Positions 1-6,093 of a stretch of 11,272 bases of DNA are shown piece by piece (the first letter of the stretch is position 1; each line of letters starts with the position of its first letter). The stretch comes from Oligoflexales bacterium (GTDB lineage Bacteria > Bdellovibrionota_B > Oligoflexia > Oligoflexales > CACXFL01). The stretch is taken from positions 1 to 11,272 of the forward strand of contig JANQHA010000192.1 of assembly GCA_028282865.1 (NCBI GenBank). Reading direction: 5' to 3'. Position numbers and translations under genes: made by a program. Under the pieces are notes generated by a model, which did not search any database, was not told the origin of the DNA, and saw only the letters and a list, made by a program, of their open reading frames with translations.

Positions 1-120
1 TAAATAAGCTTCGACGACTTCTTCGGGGCTCATGTCACTATGGGCTCTGGTGCATAGCTTAGAGCAACTGCTGATAGCAATCAACACAATGACAACCGAG
101 TATTTCTTAACAGCAAACAT
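1..120 (-). CDS. Putative lipoprotein, N-terminal part only (runs off the window)
   Basis: Forty codons are visible, beginning at an ATG whose first base is position 120 and reading off the left edge. The N-terminus is a lipoprotein signal: basic MFAVKK, a hydrophobic stretch VVIVLIAI, then the lipobox ISSC with Cys19 as the predicted lipidation site. Serine at +2 suggests outer-membrane sorting by the Lol rule. After the signal comes DMSPEEVVEAYL, the kind of opening seen in small secreted NTF2/DUF4878-like proteins, but too little is visible to assign a family. The ATG follows the stop codon of the PLD-like gene with no gap (TAA then ATG). An AGGGAG Shine-Dalgarno lies inside that gene (128-133), so translation is probably coupled and the two are co-transcribed. 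The gene is real in my view; its function is unknown. Confidence 0.75.
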   Translation of the reverse strand, partial: MFAVKKYSVVIVLIAISSCSKLCTRAHSDMSPEEVVEAYL

Positions 121-885
121 TTAGCGGCTCTCCCTATTCTTTGGGTTGAGAAATATTGGTTCGCGAATGACTACTGGATTAAGGTCCCAGTAGCTAGCGG
201 TTTTGGTTTTTGCCGGAGCGCTCCGAATGGAGTTTCGCAGCAGGTACTTTGGGCGAGATGGAAGTTTATGTGCAACGCCCCTAGGTCTAGCGGTCCTTGT
301 TTTTTGCCGGTCATAGTTGTAAATACGTCCTCCGCTGGTATCAACTGTAAGCTCGTTTTTTGATCGGTGCTGTGTTAATACGCTTCCTTTATTATGCCTT
401 GGTTTGCTACCTGCGGCAAGGATGGGGGGCTTTTCACGTCCACTCAGTAGTTTTACCTGATAGTTTTGTCTGATATAGCTGCCAGAGATGGGTGAATTGA
501 TCATATAACGCCGCCGATCGATAACTAGCTGGCTATCCTCGTTTGCAATAAACTGGTTGGCAGTGATGTCCATCGTGATGCCTTGCTGTTTAAGTCGCTG
601 GTAGTGGGACATAGGGCTATCTATATGCTGTTCACTCAGAGACACCCGCACCGCAATTTTACGGTACTTGGCTAAAATCAGAGCCTCGGCCACATCACCG
701 TCTGTAAGTGAGTCGGTTTTTAGATGGATGCTCTTCTTAGCTCCACCGATTAAGTTAGTTAAATGTGCTCTTAGTGCCGAAAAATTGGTAAATGTAACGA
801 GTTTGCTACTCGCGTGGCTGTGTGTTGTGCTAAAAAGTAGCCAGAGAGTTAAAACCGCCTTAGGTACCCGATGGACCGTAGACAT
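121..885 (-). CDS. Exported PLD-like protein with degenerate HKD motif
   Basis: A 254-residue protein with a signal peptide (about residues 1-25, cleavage after THSHA). Residues 30-135 follow the pattern of one half of a phospholipase D/nuclease fold: 'SIHLKTDSLTDGDVAEALI', then a basic 'AKYRKIAVRVSLSE' strand, then 'YQRLKQQGITMDI' and 'QLVIDRRRYMINSPIS'. In the family the HxKxxxxD motif sits just before the last of these. Here the aligned positions are Glu116, Ser118 and Asp123, so the catalytic His and Lys are absent and hydrolase activity is unlikely. Residues 155-254 are basic, Ser/Arg/Lys-rich and probably disordered. The gene starts 6 bp after the rsmB stop, with a GGAGG at 896-900 inside the end of rsmB, and abuts the next lipoprotein. 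A binding or structural role in the periplasm is an inference; the PLD call rests on pattern reading only. Confidence 0.6.
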   Translation of the reverse strand: MSTVHRVPKAVLTLWLLFSTTHSHASSKLVTFTNFSALRAHLTNLIGGAKKSIHLKTDSLTDGDVAEALILAKYRKIAVRVSLSEQHIDSPMSHYQRLKQQGITMDITANQFIANEDSQLVIDRRRYMINSPISGSYIRQNYQVKLLSGREKPPILAAGSKPRHNKGSVLTQHRSKNELTVDTSGGRIYNYDRQKTRTARPRGVAHKLPSRPKYLLRNSIRSAPAKTKTASYWDLNPVVIREPIFLNPKNRESR

Positions 886-891
886 GTTTAT

Positions 892-2283
892 TCATCCTCC
901 CTGTTTGAACTCTTTCTTTAAACGTACTTTAAACGCCCCAAAACCATCCATATCGTCTTGGTTACCAGAATAGATTAACAGTAAATTTTCTTTAGTGACA
1001 TACTTTTTAAAGTAGTTAGGTAGCATGGATACTGGCGTAACTATCTCAAGAGCGTCACCATATTGATTCCGAAGGTATTCCAGGTGCTCTATAGTCTCTT
1101 CAGGCTCAAAAGAACAGACTGAATACACCAGCTCACCACCAACTCTTAACATAGCAAGTGCATGATCGATCATTGACCTTTGGATCTTCGGGAGCGTTAT
1201 AAGGCTTTCAGCGTCTTTATGCAGTTTGCCATCCGGATGTCTTCTGAGAACTCCTAAGCCAGTGCAAGGGGCATCTATGATGATCTTATCAATGGGTTCG
1301 TCCGCTTGAAATTTGAGAAAGTCTAGCTGATGCCAGGTGACATTTTGCTCGTGTCCCATTCTGCGCATCGTATCTACTGCCTTTTGGTATTGAAATTTCG
1401 AGCGTTCTAAAGCAGTGATTTGAGCCTTACCTTCGGCGAGCTCATATATATGAGATAGCTTCCCTCCAGGACCCGCGCAGGTGTCAAGGATGTGGTCCCC
1501 AGGCTTAGGGTCTAGCAATAATGCTATGAGCTGTGACGCTTCATCTTGGATGGTATAGTATCCTTGACCAAATAAGCTGTCAGGGCGAAAGTCTGGGGAC
1601 TCCTTAAGACTAATAGCTGACCTTAGGTTTCGCCTCTCAGTATGAGTATGCTCCTGCTTTAGGAGTTGTTGTTGTAACTCATGAATCTGTGTAACCGGGG
1701 TTTTAAGTAGGTTAATCCGAGCCGTAAATGGGGGAGGGTGGTTGTGAGAAGCGAGGATGGTTTCTAATTTCTCGAAGTGAAACCGAGACACCCACCTATC
1801 TATCATCCACTTAGGGTGAGCGAATTGCAGTGCAAGATACTCCGCGGGCTTAGTTTCTTTGTCTGGTTTCGGAAAGTAGACTGCACGCCTCGCTATCTGT
1901 CTTAGGATTCCATTTACAAATGATGTCGCATTTGCCTGGCCCTTCACCCGAACATATTCGACACTCTCATTTACTGCAGCTCTATCGGGCACTCGGTCCA
2001 TATAGAATATCTGATAAGTACCAATAATAAGAGCTGCTCGAATTTCGGGTGTAGTCGAATCGAGGTCTCTTTTAGATGTATTTTGTAAAATCCATTGGAT
2101 CTTAAGGTGCCATCTGAGACTTCCGTAAATCAGCTCCGTAATAAAATTACGATCAAGTCGTCTAAGGCCTTTAGCCTTTGAATCTTTGTAGGCTTCTTCA
2201 AGGACTTCATCAGGGCGTCTTTTGTTGTCAACGATAGCTACATAAGCGTCGTATGCAATTTCTCTTGGTATGGAAAGTTTCAC
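892..2283 (-). CDS. rsmB: 16S rRNA (cytosine-967-C5)-methyltransferase RsmB
   Basis: RsmB transfers methyl from S-adenosylmethionine to C5 of C967 in 16S rRNA in the cytoplasm. The 463-residue length is close to the family norm. Residues 1-140 form the NusB-like RNA-binding domain ('ELIYGSLRWHLKI', 'RAAVNESVEYVR', 'FVNGILRQIAR'). The Rossmann-type methyltransferase domain follows: 'GYYTIQDEASQL' (241-252), SAM motif I 'DTCAGPGGK' (267-275), motif IV 'DAPCTGLGVLRRHPD' with Cys340, and motif VI 'YSVCSFEPEE' with Cys390. From family knowledge Cys390 is the nucleophile and Cys340 helps release the product. The usual TCS of motif VI is VCS here. The start is GTG: the codon before it is an in-frame TAA, and an AAAGG lies 7 nt upstream. 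It lies 57 bp after lapA and feeds directly into the PLD-like gene. Confidence 0.96.
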   Translation of the reverse strand: MKLSIPREIAYDAYVAIVDNKRRPDEVLEEAYKDSKAKGLRRLDRNFITELIYGSLRWHLKIQWILQNTSKRDLDSTTPEIRAALIIGTYQIFYMDRVPDRAAVNESVEYVRVKGQANATSFVNGILRQIARRAVYFPKPDKETKPAEYLALQFAHPKWMIDRWVSRFHFEKLETILASHNHPPPFTARINLLKTPVTQIHELQQQLLKQEHTHTERRNLRSAISLKESPDFRPDSLFGQGYYTIQDEASQLIALLLDPKPGDHILDTCAGPGGKLSHIYELAEGKAQITALERSKFQYQKAVDTMRRMGHEQNVTWHQLDFLKFQADEPIDKIIIDAPCTGLGVLRRHPDGKLHKDAESLITLPKIQRSMIDHALAMLRVGGELVYSVCSFEPEETIEHLEYLRNQYGDALEIVTPVSMLPNYFKKYVTKENLLLIYSGNQDDMDGFGAFKVRLKKEFKQGG

Positions 2284-2295
2284 TTACAAACCTTT

Positions 2296-2335
2296 CATAA
2301 CCTATGGGGTCAAAACCCGCGGAGTATAGGCTATG
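2296..2335 (-). promoter_or_regulatory. Inverted repeat with -10-like box ahead of rsmB
   Basis: Two 10-nt arms, 2296-2305 and 2326-2335, pair completely on the minus-strand RNA, with one G-U wobble (A-C on the other strand). Nested inside is GGGT-TTTG-ACCC (2318-2307). The inner end of the outer arm overlaps TATACT (2328-2323, minus), five of six matches to a sigma-70 -10 box, though no good -35 is visible. The repeat ends right beside the AAAGG ribosome-binding site of rsmB. It could be an RNA hairpin on read-through transcripts or a DNA operator over the rsmB promoter; the sequence does not decide. Confidence 0.45.
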
Positions 2336-2340
2336 TGTTG

Positions 2341-2706
2341 CTAAAAAATCTCTCCCTCGGGAGGGAATTTATCATCGATCTTTTTTGGCGTTGCGTTCGT
2401 TTCGGGTAACGACGAGCTCTTAAAATTATTAGTAGAATTCTGAGCTGACTCGAGAGCCTTAACCCGCTTTTTTAAGCCACGCACCTCAATAGACTTTTTA
2501 AGTAGGTCAAAAGTAAAGTGTATCACTACAGTTGTGGCGCCTATTAAAAAGCAAGCGATGAAAGCAATCGCAGCCATCACCTTGAATTCGCCAATACCCG
2601 GTAAGTTTACGTAGATAGGCTCTTGGTTATACAAAAGTAGGTAGGCACCTGCACATCCGAAAACTATAACGACCCAAAATTTTAGCATCTGCTTTATAAT
2701 GTTCAA
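2341..2706 (-). CDS. lapA: LapA-family (DUF1049) inner-membrane protein
   Basis: A 121-residue protein with two membrane segments (about residues 8-26 and 42-65) joined by a short loop containing 'YVNLPGIGEFKV'. A charged, probably coiled-coil stretch (68-90, 'KKSIEVRGLKKRVKALESA') and a polar tail follow. This is the layout of LapA, which in enterobacteria works with LapB in controlling lipopolysaccharide synthesis at the inner membrane. Position supports the call: lapA lies downstream of rpsA in many proteobacteria. Here ihfB, which separates them in E. coli, is missing. The start given is TTG (2704-2706), preceded by an in-frame stop and, about 10 nt further up, GGCGGG. The ATG at codon 7 (2686-2688) is the alternative and has a poorer ribosome-binding site. 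The family call rests on topology plus context, since the sequence is short. Confidence 0.78.
   Translation of the reverse strand: MNIIKQMLKFWVVIVFGCAGAYLLLYNQEPIYVNLPGIGEFKVMAAIAFIACFLIGATTVVIHFTFDLLKKSIEVRGLKKRVKALESAQNSTNNFKSSSLPETNATPKKIDDKFPPEGEIF
2343..2366 (-). terminator. Intrinsic terminator overlapping the end of lapA
   Basis: On the minus strand TCCCTC (2366-2361) and GAGGGA (2358-2353) form a GC-rich stem (in practice TCCCT/AGGGA with a CCCG loop). GAGA and then six T (2348-2343) follow. The T-run lies in the last sense codons, just before the TAG stop of lapA. Hairpin plus T6 is the standard Rho-independent layout, though the 4-nt gap before the T-run may weaken it. It would separate rpsA-lapA transcription from rsmB. 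Confidence 0.55.
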
Positions 2707-2732
2707 TTAATGTATACCCGCCTTTAGGGAGC

Positions 2733-2756
2733 GAAAAGACCGGGCCTTAAAGCCCG
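2733..2756 (-). terminator. Hairpin with T-run between rpsA and lapA (attenuator)
   Basis: On the minus strand CGGGC-TTTAAG-GCCCG (2756-2741) is followed after GT by CTTTTC (2738-2733). It lies in the 73-bp gap between rpsA and lapA. The stem is short and the T-run has only four T, so I read it as a partial terminator that lowers lapA expression relative to the abundant S1 mRNA. Confidence 0.5.
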
Positions 2757-2779
2757 TGCCTATCCGCTTATTGGTTAAC

Positions 2780-4594
2780 TTATGTTTCAGTTGGTAAGTC
2801 TGTAGTTGCTGTTTCGGTAGTCGGAGCAACCGGGTCCCCTTCATCAACCGCGGCCTCTGCTTGAGCAAATGCTGCTGCCATTGAAGTTTGCGGTTCAGCG
2901 TTACCGATGTATTCTTTTAAATCTTCGCCTTCTAGATTTTTGAGTAGTGCTTTTCTAGATAACGAGAATTTACGCTGCTCAAAATCAGAGGCTAAGATAA
3001 TAAATTCAATCTCCTCACCCTCTTTGGCAACATCGGTAGGCTTCTCGACATTGTTAACGTCTAATTCACTCACATGGATCATACCCTCTACACCAGGAGC
3101 CAATTCCACAAAAGCACCAAAATCAGTAAGTTTTGTAATAGTACCTTTGGATTTTGATCCGGGGGTTAACTCTTTTGCAGCGACCGCCCATGGGTCTTCA
3201 GTAAGCTGCTTAATGCCAAGTGAGAATCGCTCTTGGTCGATTTCAATTTGAAGAACTTTGGCTTCGATTTCATCGCCTTTTTTGTAAAGATCACCAGGAT
3301 GGTTAATTTTCTCCGTCCAGCTGATATCTGAGATATGAATTAAGCCGTCAATACCGTCTTCAATTCCAACAAACACGCCAAAGTCAGTAATATTGCGAAT
3401 TTTACCGCGGATGACATCACCGATTTGATATTTTTCTTGGACAATTTCCCATGGGTTCGGCTCGATTTGCTTCATGCCTAGGCTGATTCTTCGGTTGTCT
3501 TCGTCGATAGCCAAAACGATGATATCAACATCCTCACCAATCTGAACTATTTTAGACGGATGCTTAACCCGCTTTGACCAAGACATTTCGCTTACATGAA
3601 TTAAACCTTCGATGCCTTCTTCTAGTTCAACGAATGCTCCGTAATCAGTCAGGCTCACAACCTTACCTGAACACTTAGTGCCTTCTTTAAAGTTTTCTTT
3701 TGCGGCTGTCCATGGGTCGCTGAGCAATTGTTTGTAGCCCAAAGAAACCCGCTGTCGATCTTGGTCGTAGCTCAACACCTTAACTTTGATTTCTTGACCA
3801 ACTTCAAATAATTGCGAAGGATGGTTGATTCTTCCCCAAGACATGTCTGTGATATGAAGCAAGCCGTCAATGCCACCTAAGTCTACGAAAGCACCATAAT
3901 CGGTAATATTCTTGACGATGCCATTTAGTTCCGCTCCTTCCGCGAGGTTTTCCAGTGTTTCCGAGCGAAGCTTTTCTCTGTCTTGCTCAAGAAGAACCCT
4001 ACGAGACAGAACAATGTTGCCACGTTTTTTATTGAATTTGATAATCTTAAACTGAAGCTTATTGCCAATCAGCTTGTCTAAGTTTCTAACCGGCCTTAAA
4101 TCAACCTGTGATCCCGGTAAGAAAGCTTTGACACCTATGTCGACTGATAAACCACCTTTGACCCTTGACATGATAATGCCTTCAACAATCTCTCCGTTGT
4201 CGTAAGCATCAGAAATACGATCCCAAGCCCTTAACATCTTAGCGCGCTCACGGCTGAGAATCATCTCGCCATCGCCATCTTCGAAACTATCTAAGTAAAC
4301 TTCTACAGTACTTCCGACCTCAAGCTCTGGTTCTCCATCTCCGCCGGTAAACTCAGAACGAGGAACTTCTCCTTCAGCTTTGTGCCCAATATCGACGGTT
4401 ACAGAGTCATTAGTAAGTTTGACAACTGTTCCGTTTACAATGGAACCTTCTTTGATTTTGTTACTGTCAGCTTCGGCAAACAAAGCAGCAAATTCATTTG
4501 CTTCTTCATCGTTTTCGAAACCTGTGTCATCGTCCTCCCAGTTGATTGAAGTAAGAACATTTTTTGGAGAAGTGTTTTTTTCTTCTAGTTGCAT
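2780..4594 (-). CDS. rpsA: 30S ribosomal protein S1, six S1 domains
   Basis: S1 binds mRNA and brings it to the 30S subunit, melting structure near start sites. The 604-residue protein has six OB-fold S1 domains at roughly 48-116, 134-199, 219-287, 304-374, 391-461 and 478-547. Domains 3-6 are near-copies with 'ITDYGAFVDL', 'LTDYGAFVEL', 'ITDFGVFVGI' and 'LTDFGAFVEL', each followed by 'GLIH(I/V)S'-type strands. The spacers carry 'DPWTAAKENF', 'NPWEIVQEKY' and 'DPWAVAAKEL'. Domains 1 and 2 are divergent, as in the proteobacterial protein, where they contact the ribosome through S2. A Thr/Ala/acidic tail (550-604) ends it. I chose the ATG at 4592-4594, which has AGGAG (4611-4607) 12 nt upstream. 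A longer reading from 4675 has no ribosome-binding site and adds a non-S1-like segment. It heads the minus-strand cluster ahead of lapA. Confidence 0.97.
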   Translation of the reverse strand: MQLEEKNTSPKNVLTSINWEDDDTGFENDEEANEFAALFAEADSNKIKEGSIVNGTVVKLTNDSVTVDIGHKAEGEVPRSEFTGGDGEPELEVGSTVEVYLDSFEDGDGEMILSRERAKMLRAWDRISDAYDNGEIVEGIIMSRVKGGLSVDIGVKAFLPGSQVDLRPVRNLDKLIGNKLQFKIIKFNKKRGNIVLSRRVLLEQDREKLRSETLENLAEGAELNGIVKNITDYGAFVDLGGIDGLLHITDMSWGRINHPSQLFEVGQEIKVKVLSYDQDRQRVSLGYKQLLSDPWTAAKENFKEGTKCSGKVVSLTDYGAFVELEEGIEGLIHVSEMSWSKRVKHPSKIVQIGEDVDIIVLAIDEDNRRISLGMKQIEPNPWEIVQEKYQIGDVIRGKIRNITDFGVFVGIEDGIDGLIHISDISWTEKINHPGDLYKKGDEIEAKVLQIEIDQERFSLGIKQLTEDPWAVAAKELTPGSKSKGTITKLTDFGAFVELAPGVEGMIHVSELDVNNVEKPTDVAKEGEEIEFIILASDFEQRKFSLSRKALLKNLEGEDLKEYIGNAEPQTSMAAAFAQAEAAVDEGDPVAPTTETATTDLPTET

Positions 4595-4606
4595 AAATTT
4601 GTTGGA

Positions 4607-4632
4607 CTCCTGTAGCCTGGAACATTGCCAGG
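4607..4632 (-). promoter_or_regulatory. rpsA leader hairpin and Shine-Dalgarno site
   Basis: In the rpsA 5' leader CCTGG (4632-4628), a 7-nt loop and CCAGG (4620-4616) form a 5-bp stem four nt upstream of the AGGAG ribosome-binding site (4611-4607). In E. coli, S1 represses its own translation through a structured leader lacking a good Shine-Dalgarno site. Here there is both a hairpin and a good site, so a comparable autoregulatory role is only a guess. Confidence 0.35.
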
Positions 4633-4799
4633 GAAAAAGATTTATGGCCAAATAAACGAGCTTCGTGGTTAACATGTCACGCAGTTCTAGTCAATGATTT
4701 CAGTACGTAACCTCGTTAAAATACAAAAATATTTACGAAATATCGATGCCGAAAATAAAAAAGTTAGCGCCCCAGCTGCATATTTAGGAAAAATCTAGG

Positions 4800-4828
4800 T
4801 TCCCATTGTTACCCTGAAACGGTATGAT
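4800..4828 (+). promoter_or_regulatory. Candidate sigma-70 promoter of the DUF3108 gene
   Basis: TTCCCA (4800-4805, four of six) and TATGAT (4823-4828, five of six) are 17 bp apart, the ideal spacing, and lie about 70 bp upstream of the chosen ATG. A second A/T-rich hexamer (TTATAT, 4833-4838) is less well placed. Confidence 0.45.
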
Positions 4829-4900
4829 ACTGTTATATCTAATGTTTTTTTTGAAGAGCCTCGATGCAACTTGATAGTTGGTGAATTTTTAGGACACACT

Positions 4901-5788
4901 ATGCCAGTTAGAACAGCTACTATTCGGTTCGGTGCCAATTTTCTGTTGACCATATTGGTCATGATTTTAGGCCGAGCTTATGCCAAGGATGCTGACCTAG
5001 CCCAGGTAAAATGCCCGTCAAATATTCCAGAGATCCCAGCTGTTGCAAGGTCTGATGTCTATAAAAATACCCCTTATAAGCAAGGTGAGTTGGCCGAATA
5101 TAAAGTCAGCCATTCTTTAGCACATGTAGGGATGGCTACTATGGAGGTTCGTAGGCCTTACAAATACAAAGGTGTTTATAAAAAGCCGGTTTGGCACCGT
5201 AGCTTTCATTTAGAAGGTAAGACGGGAGACTGGTACCGTTATATATTTGTCGCACATGACCGGGTCGATGCCTTAGTGCGGCCCTGGGACCACGGGATAA
5301 GCAAATTCTACCTTTCTCAAGATGAAAGTCAGATGTTTGGCAAGCATTTAATTCAGCAAAAATGGTTGGAGTTTAATCATCGCGAATGCAAAGTTGATGT
5401 TCGGACTCTAGAAAAAGGCAAGAAGGAGAAAAAGGAAACCTTCGACCTAGCATATGGTGCCTTAGATACTTTAGGGATTGTCTATTGGTTGCGCGAGCAG
5501 ACTTACAAAGTGGGAGAGAAGAAGCGGGTGTTAATTTACTCTTCTAAGAAAAATTGGTGGCTCGAGGCGATACCGGTGGCTAGAGAAAGCATTAAGATTA
5601 CTGCTGGTAGCTACCAGGCTATGAAAATCAAGCTGCAAACTTATATCGGTGAAGAACTGCAGCAAAAGGGCGACGTATTTGTTTGGATCGATACTAAGAC
5701 TAAAGAGCGCCCGATGTTAATGGTTAAAGGTAAAATTAAACTTGGCAGCGTCTGGATTGAAATGACCAAGTTTAAGCCGGGACGGTGA
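4901..5788 (+). CDS. Periplasmic DUF3108-family protein
   Basis: A 295-residue exported protein of unknown molecular function. The signal peptide is clear: 'MPVRTATIRF', a hydrophobic core 'FLLTILVMILG', and cleavage after AYA (residue 28). The mature part follows the DUF3108 pattern: 'GELAEYKVSHSLAHVGMATM' near the start, a central 'WYRYIFVAHDRVDALVRPWD', 'FDLAYGALDTLGIVYWLR' (in other members usually a DPLSALYYLR-type sequence) and a C-terminal beta-rich end 'VFVWIDTKTKERPMLMVKGK'. Such proteins are thought to be beta-rich periplasmic proteins. I use the ATG at 4901 because AGGA lies 6 nt before it and the signal peptide then starts properly. A longer reading from TTG 4871 has no comparable ribosome-binding site. 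The gene appears monocistronic, with no obvious terminator after it. The family call is from pattern memory; the export signal is seen directly. Confidence 0.8.
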   Translation: MPVRTATIRFGANFLLTILVMILGRAYAKDADLAQVKCPSNIPEIPAVARSDVYKNTPYKQGELAEYKVSHSLAHVGMATMEVRRPYKYKGVYKKPVWHRSFHLEGKTGDWYRYIFVAHDRVDALVRPWDHGISKFYLSQDESQMFGKHLIQQKWLEFNHRECKVDVRTLEKGKKEKKETFDLAYGALDTLGIVYWLREQTYKVGEKKRVLIYSSKKNWWLEAIPVARESIKITAGSYQAMKIKLQTYIGEELQQKGDVFVWIDTKTKERPMLMVKGKIKLGSVWIEMTKFKPGR

Positions 5789-5887
5789 TTTGTTAGCGGT
5801 CGGTCAATCTTTCCAAAGATCCACGATTAATTTAAATGGGTTGTGGCATTTCGATTTGTAATTGCATTCATCTAAAAATGGATTTTT

Positions 5888-5974
5888 ATGTGTTCAATCT
5901 TCTGGGGCAAAATTGCTGCAGATAATCGCTCTCAATTTGAAGCAATTATTGCCAGCGCTGAAATTGTGTATTAA
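5888..5974 (+). CDS. Possible 28-codon ORF beginning MCSIFWGKIA
   Basis: A short reading frame lies alone between the DUF3108 gene and the next secreted protein. It starts ATG (5888) and ends TAA (5972-5974). Its first residues resemble the N-terminus of class II glutamine amidotransferases (MCGIFG-, where Cys is the catalytic nucleophile after Met removal), followed by 'AADNRSQFEAIIASAEIVY'. The ribosome-binding site is weak (GGA, 5 nt upstream). It may be a remnant of such a gene, a small protein or chance; I cannot tell. Confidence 0.2.
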   Translation: MCSIFWGKIAADNRSQFEAIIASAEIVY

Positions 5975-6046
5975 GTAGGCAACATATCAAGATTTAGGCG
6001 CAAACGCGCGCATATTAAAAAGCCAAACGACGACAGTCAGAGTATT

Positions 6047-6063
6047 AGGAGTCACACATAATT
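6047..6063 (+). promoter_or_regulatory. Shine-Dalgarno site pointing to a non-AUG start (ATA 6058 or ATT 6061)
   Basis: AGGAG (6047-6051) is followed 6 nt later by ATA and 9 nt later by ATT, both in frame with the secreted protein downstream. There is no ATG, GTG or TTG until 6094, which is 42 nt after the AGGAG and preceded only by T-rich sequence. Reading from ATA or ATT adds a classic signal peptide. AUU starts are known in nature (E. coli infC, pcnB). Confidence 0.6.
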
Positions 6064-6093
6064 CATTTCCGTTTTCTTTTCATTATATTTTTT

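Larger units (their letters stand above)
4595..4900. other. Divergent intergenic region between rpsA and the DUF3108 gene
   Basis: This 306-bp AT-rich stretch holds the leader and promoter(s) of rpsA on the minus strand and the promoter of the DUF3108 gene on the plus strand. On the minus side a TTGACT (4697-4692) matches a -35 box well, but no convincing -10 lies 16-18 bp below it, so the rpsA promoter stays unresolved. I see no RNA gene and no credible ORF; the readings from TTG 4871 (plus) and ATG 4675 (minus) are upstream extensions that I reject. Confidence 0.6.

Noticed and set aside
668..973. Plus-strand ORF across the PLD-like gene and rsmB junction
   Set aside because: Antisense shadow covering two well-supported genes.
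2284..2298. Four-codon leader ORF (ATG AAA GGT TTG TAA) abutting the rsmB GTG
   Set aside because: It is in frame and adjacent, but its AAAGG is simply the rsmB ribosome-binding site and no site precedes its ATG; chance is the simpler reading.
2907..4655. Plus-strand ORFs opposite rpsA (2907-3251 and 4380-4655)
   Set aside because: Ser-rich antisense shadows of the acidic S1 coding sequence without start signals.
4595..4675. Longer rpsA reading from ATG 4675 with 27 extra residues
   Set aside because: No ribosome-binding site upstream of 4675; the extra residues include an unlikely hydrophobic stretch, while ATG 4594 has AGGAG and gives a normal S1 N-terminus.
4871..4900. TTG start at 4871 for the DUF3108 protein
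   Set aside because: The ATG at 4901 has AGGA at 6 nt and starts a textbook signal peptide; the TTG has no comparable site.
5807..5820. Palindrome ATCTTT-CC-AAAGAT after the DUF3108 gene as a terminator
   Set aside because: AT-rich, 2-nt centre too small for a loop and no T-run after it.
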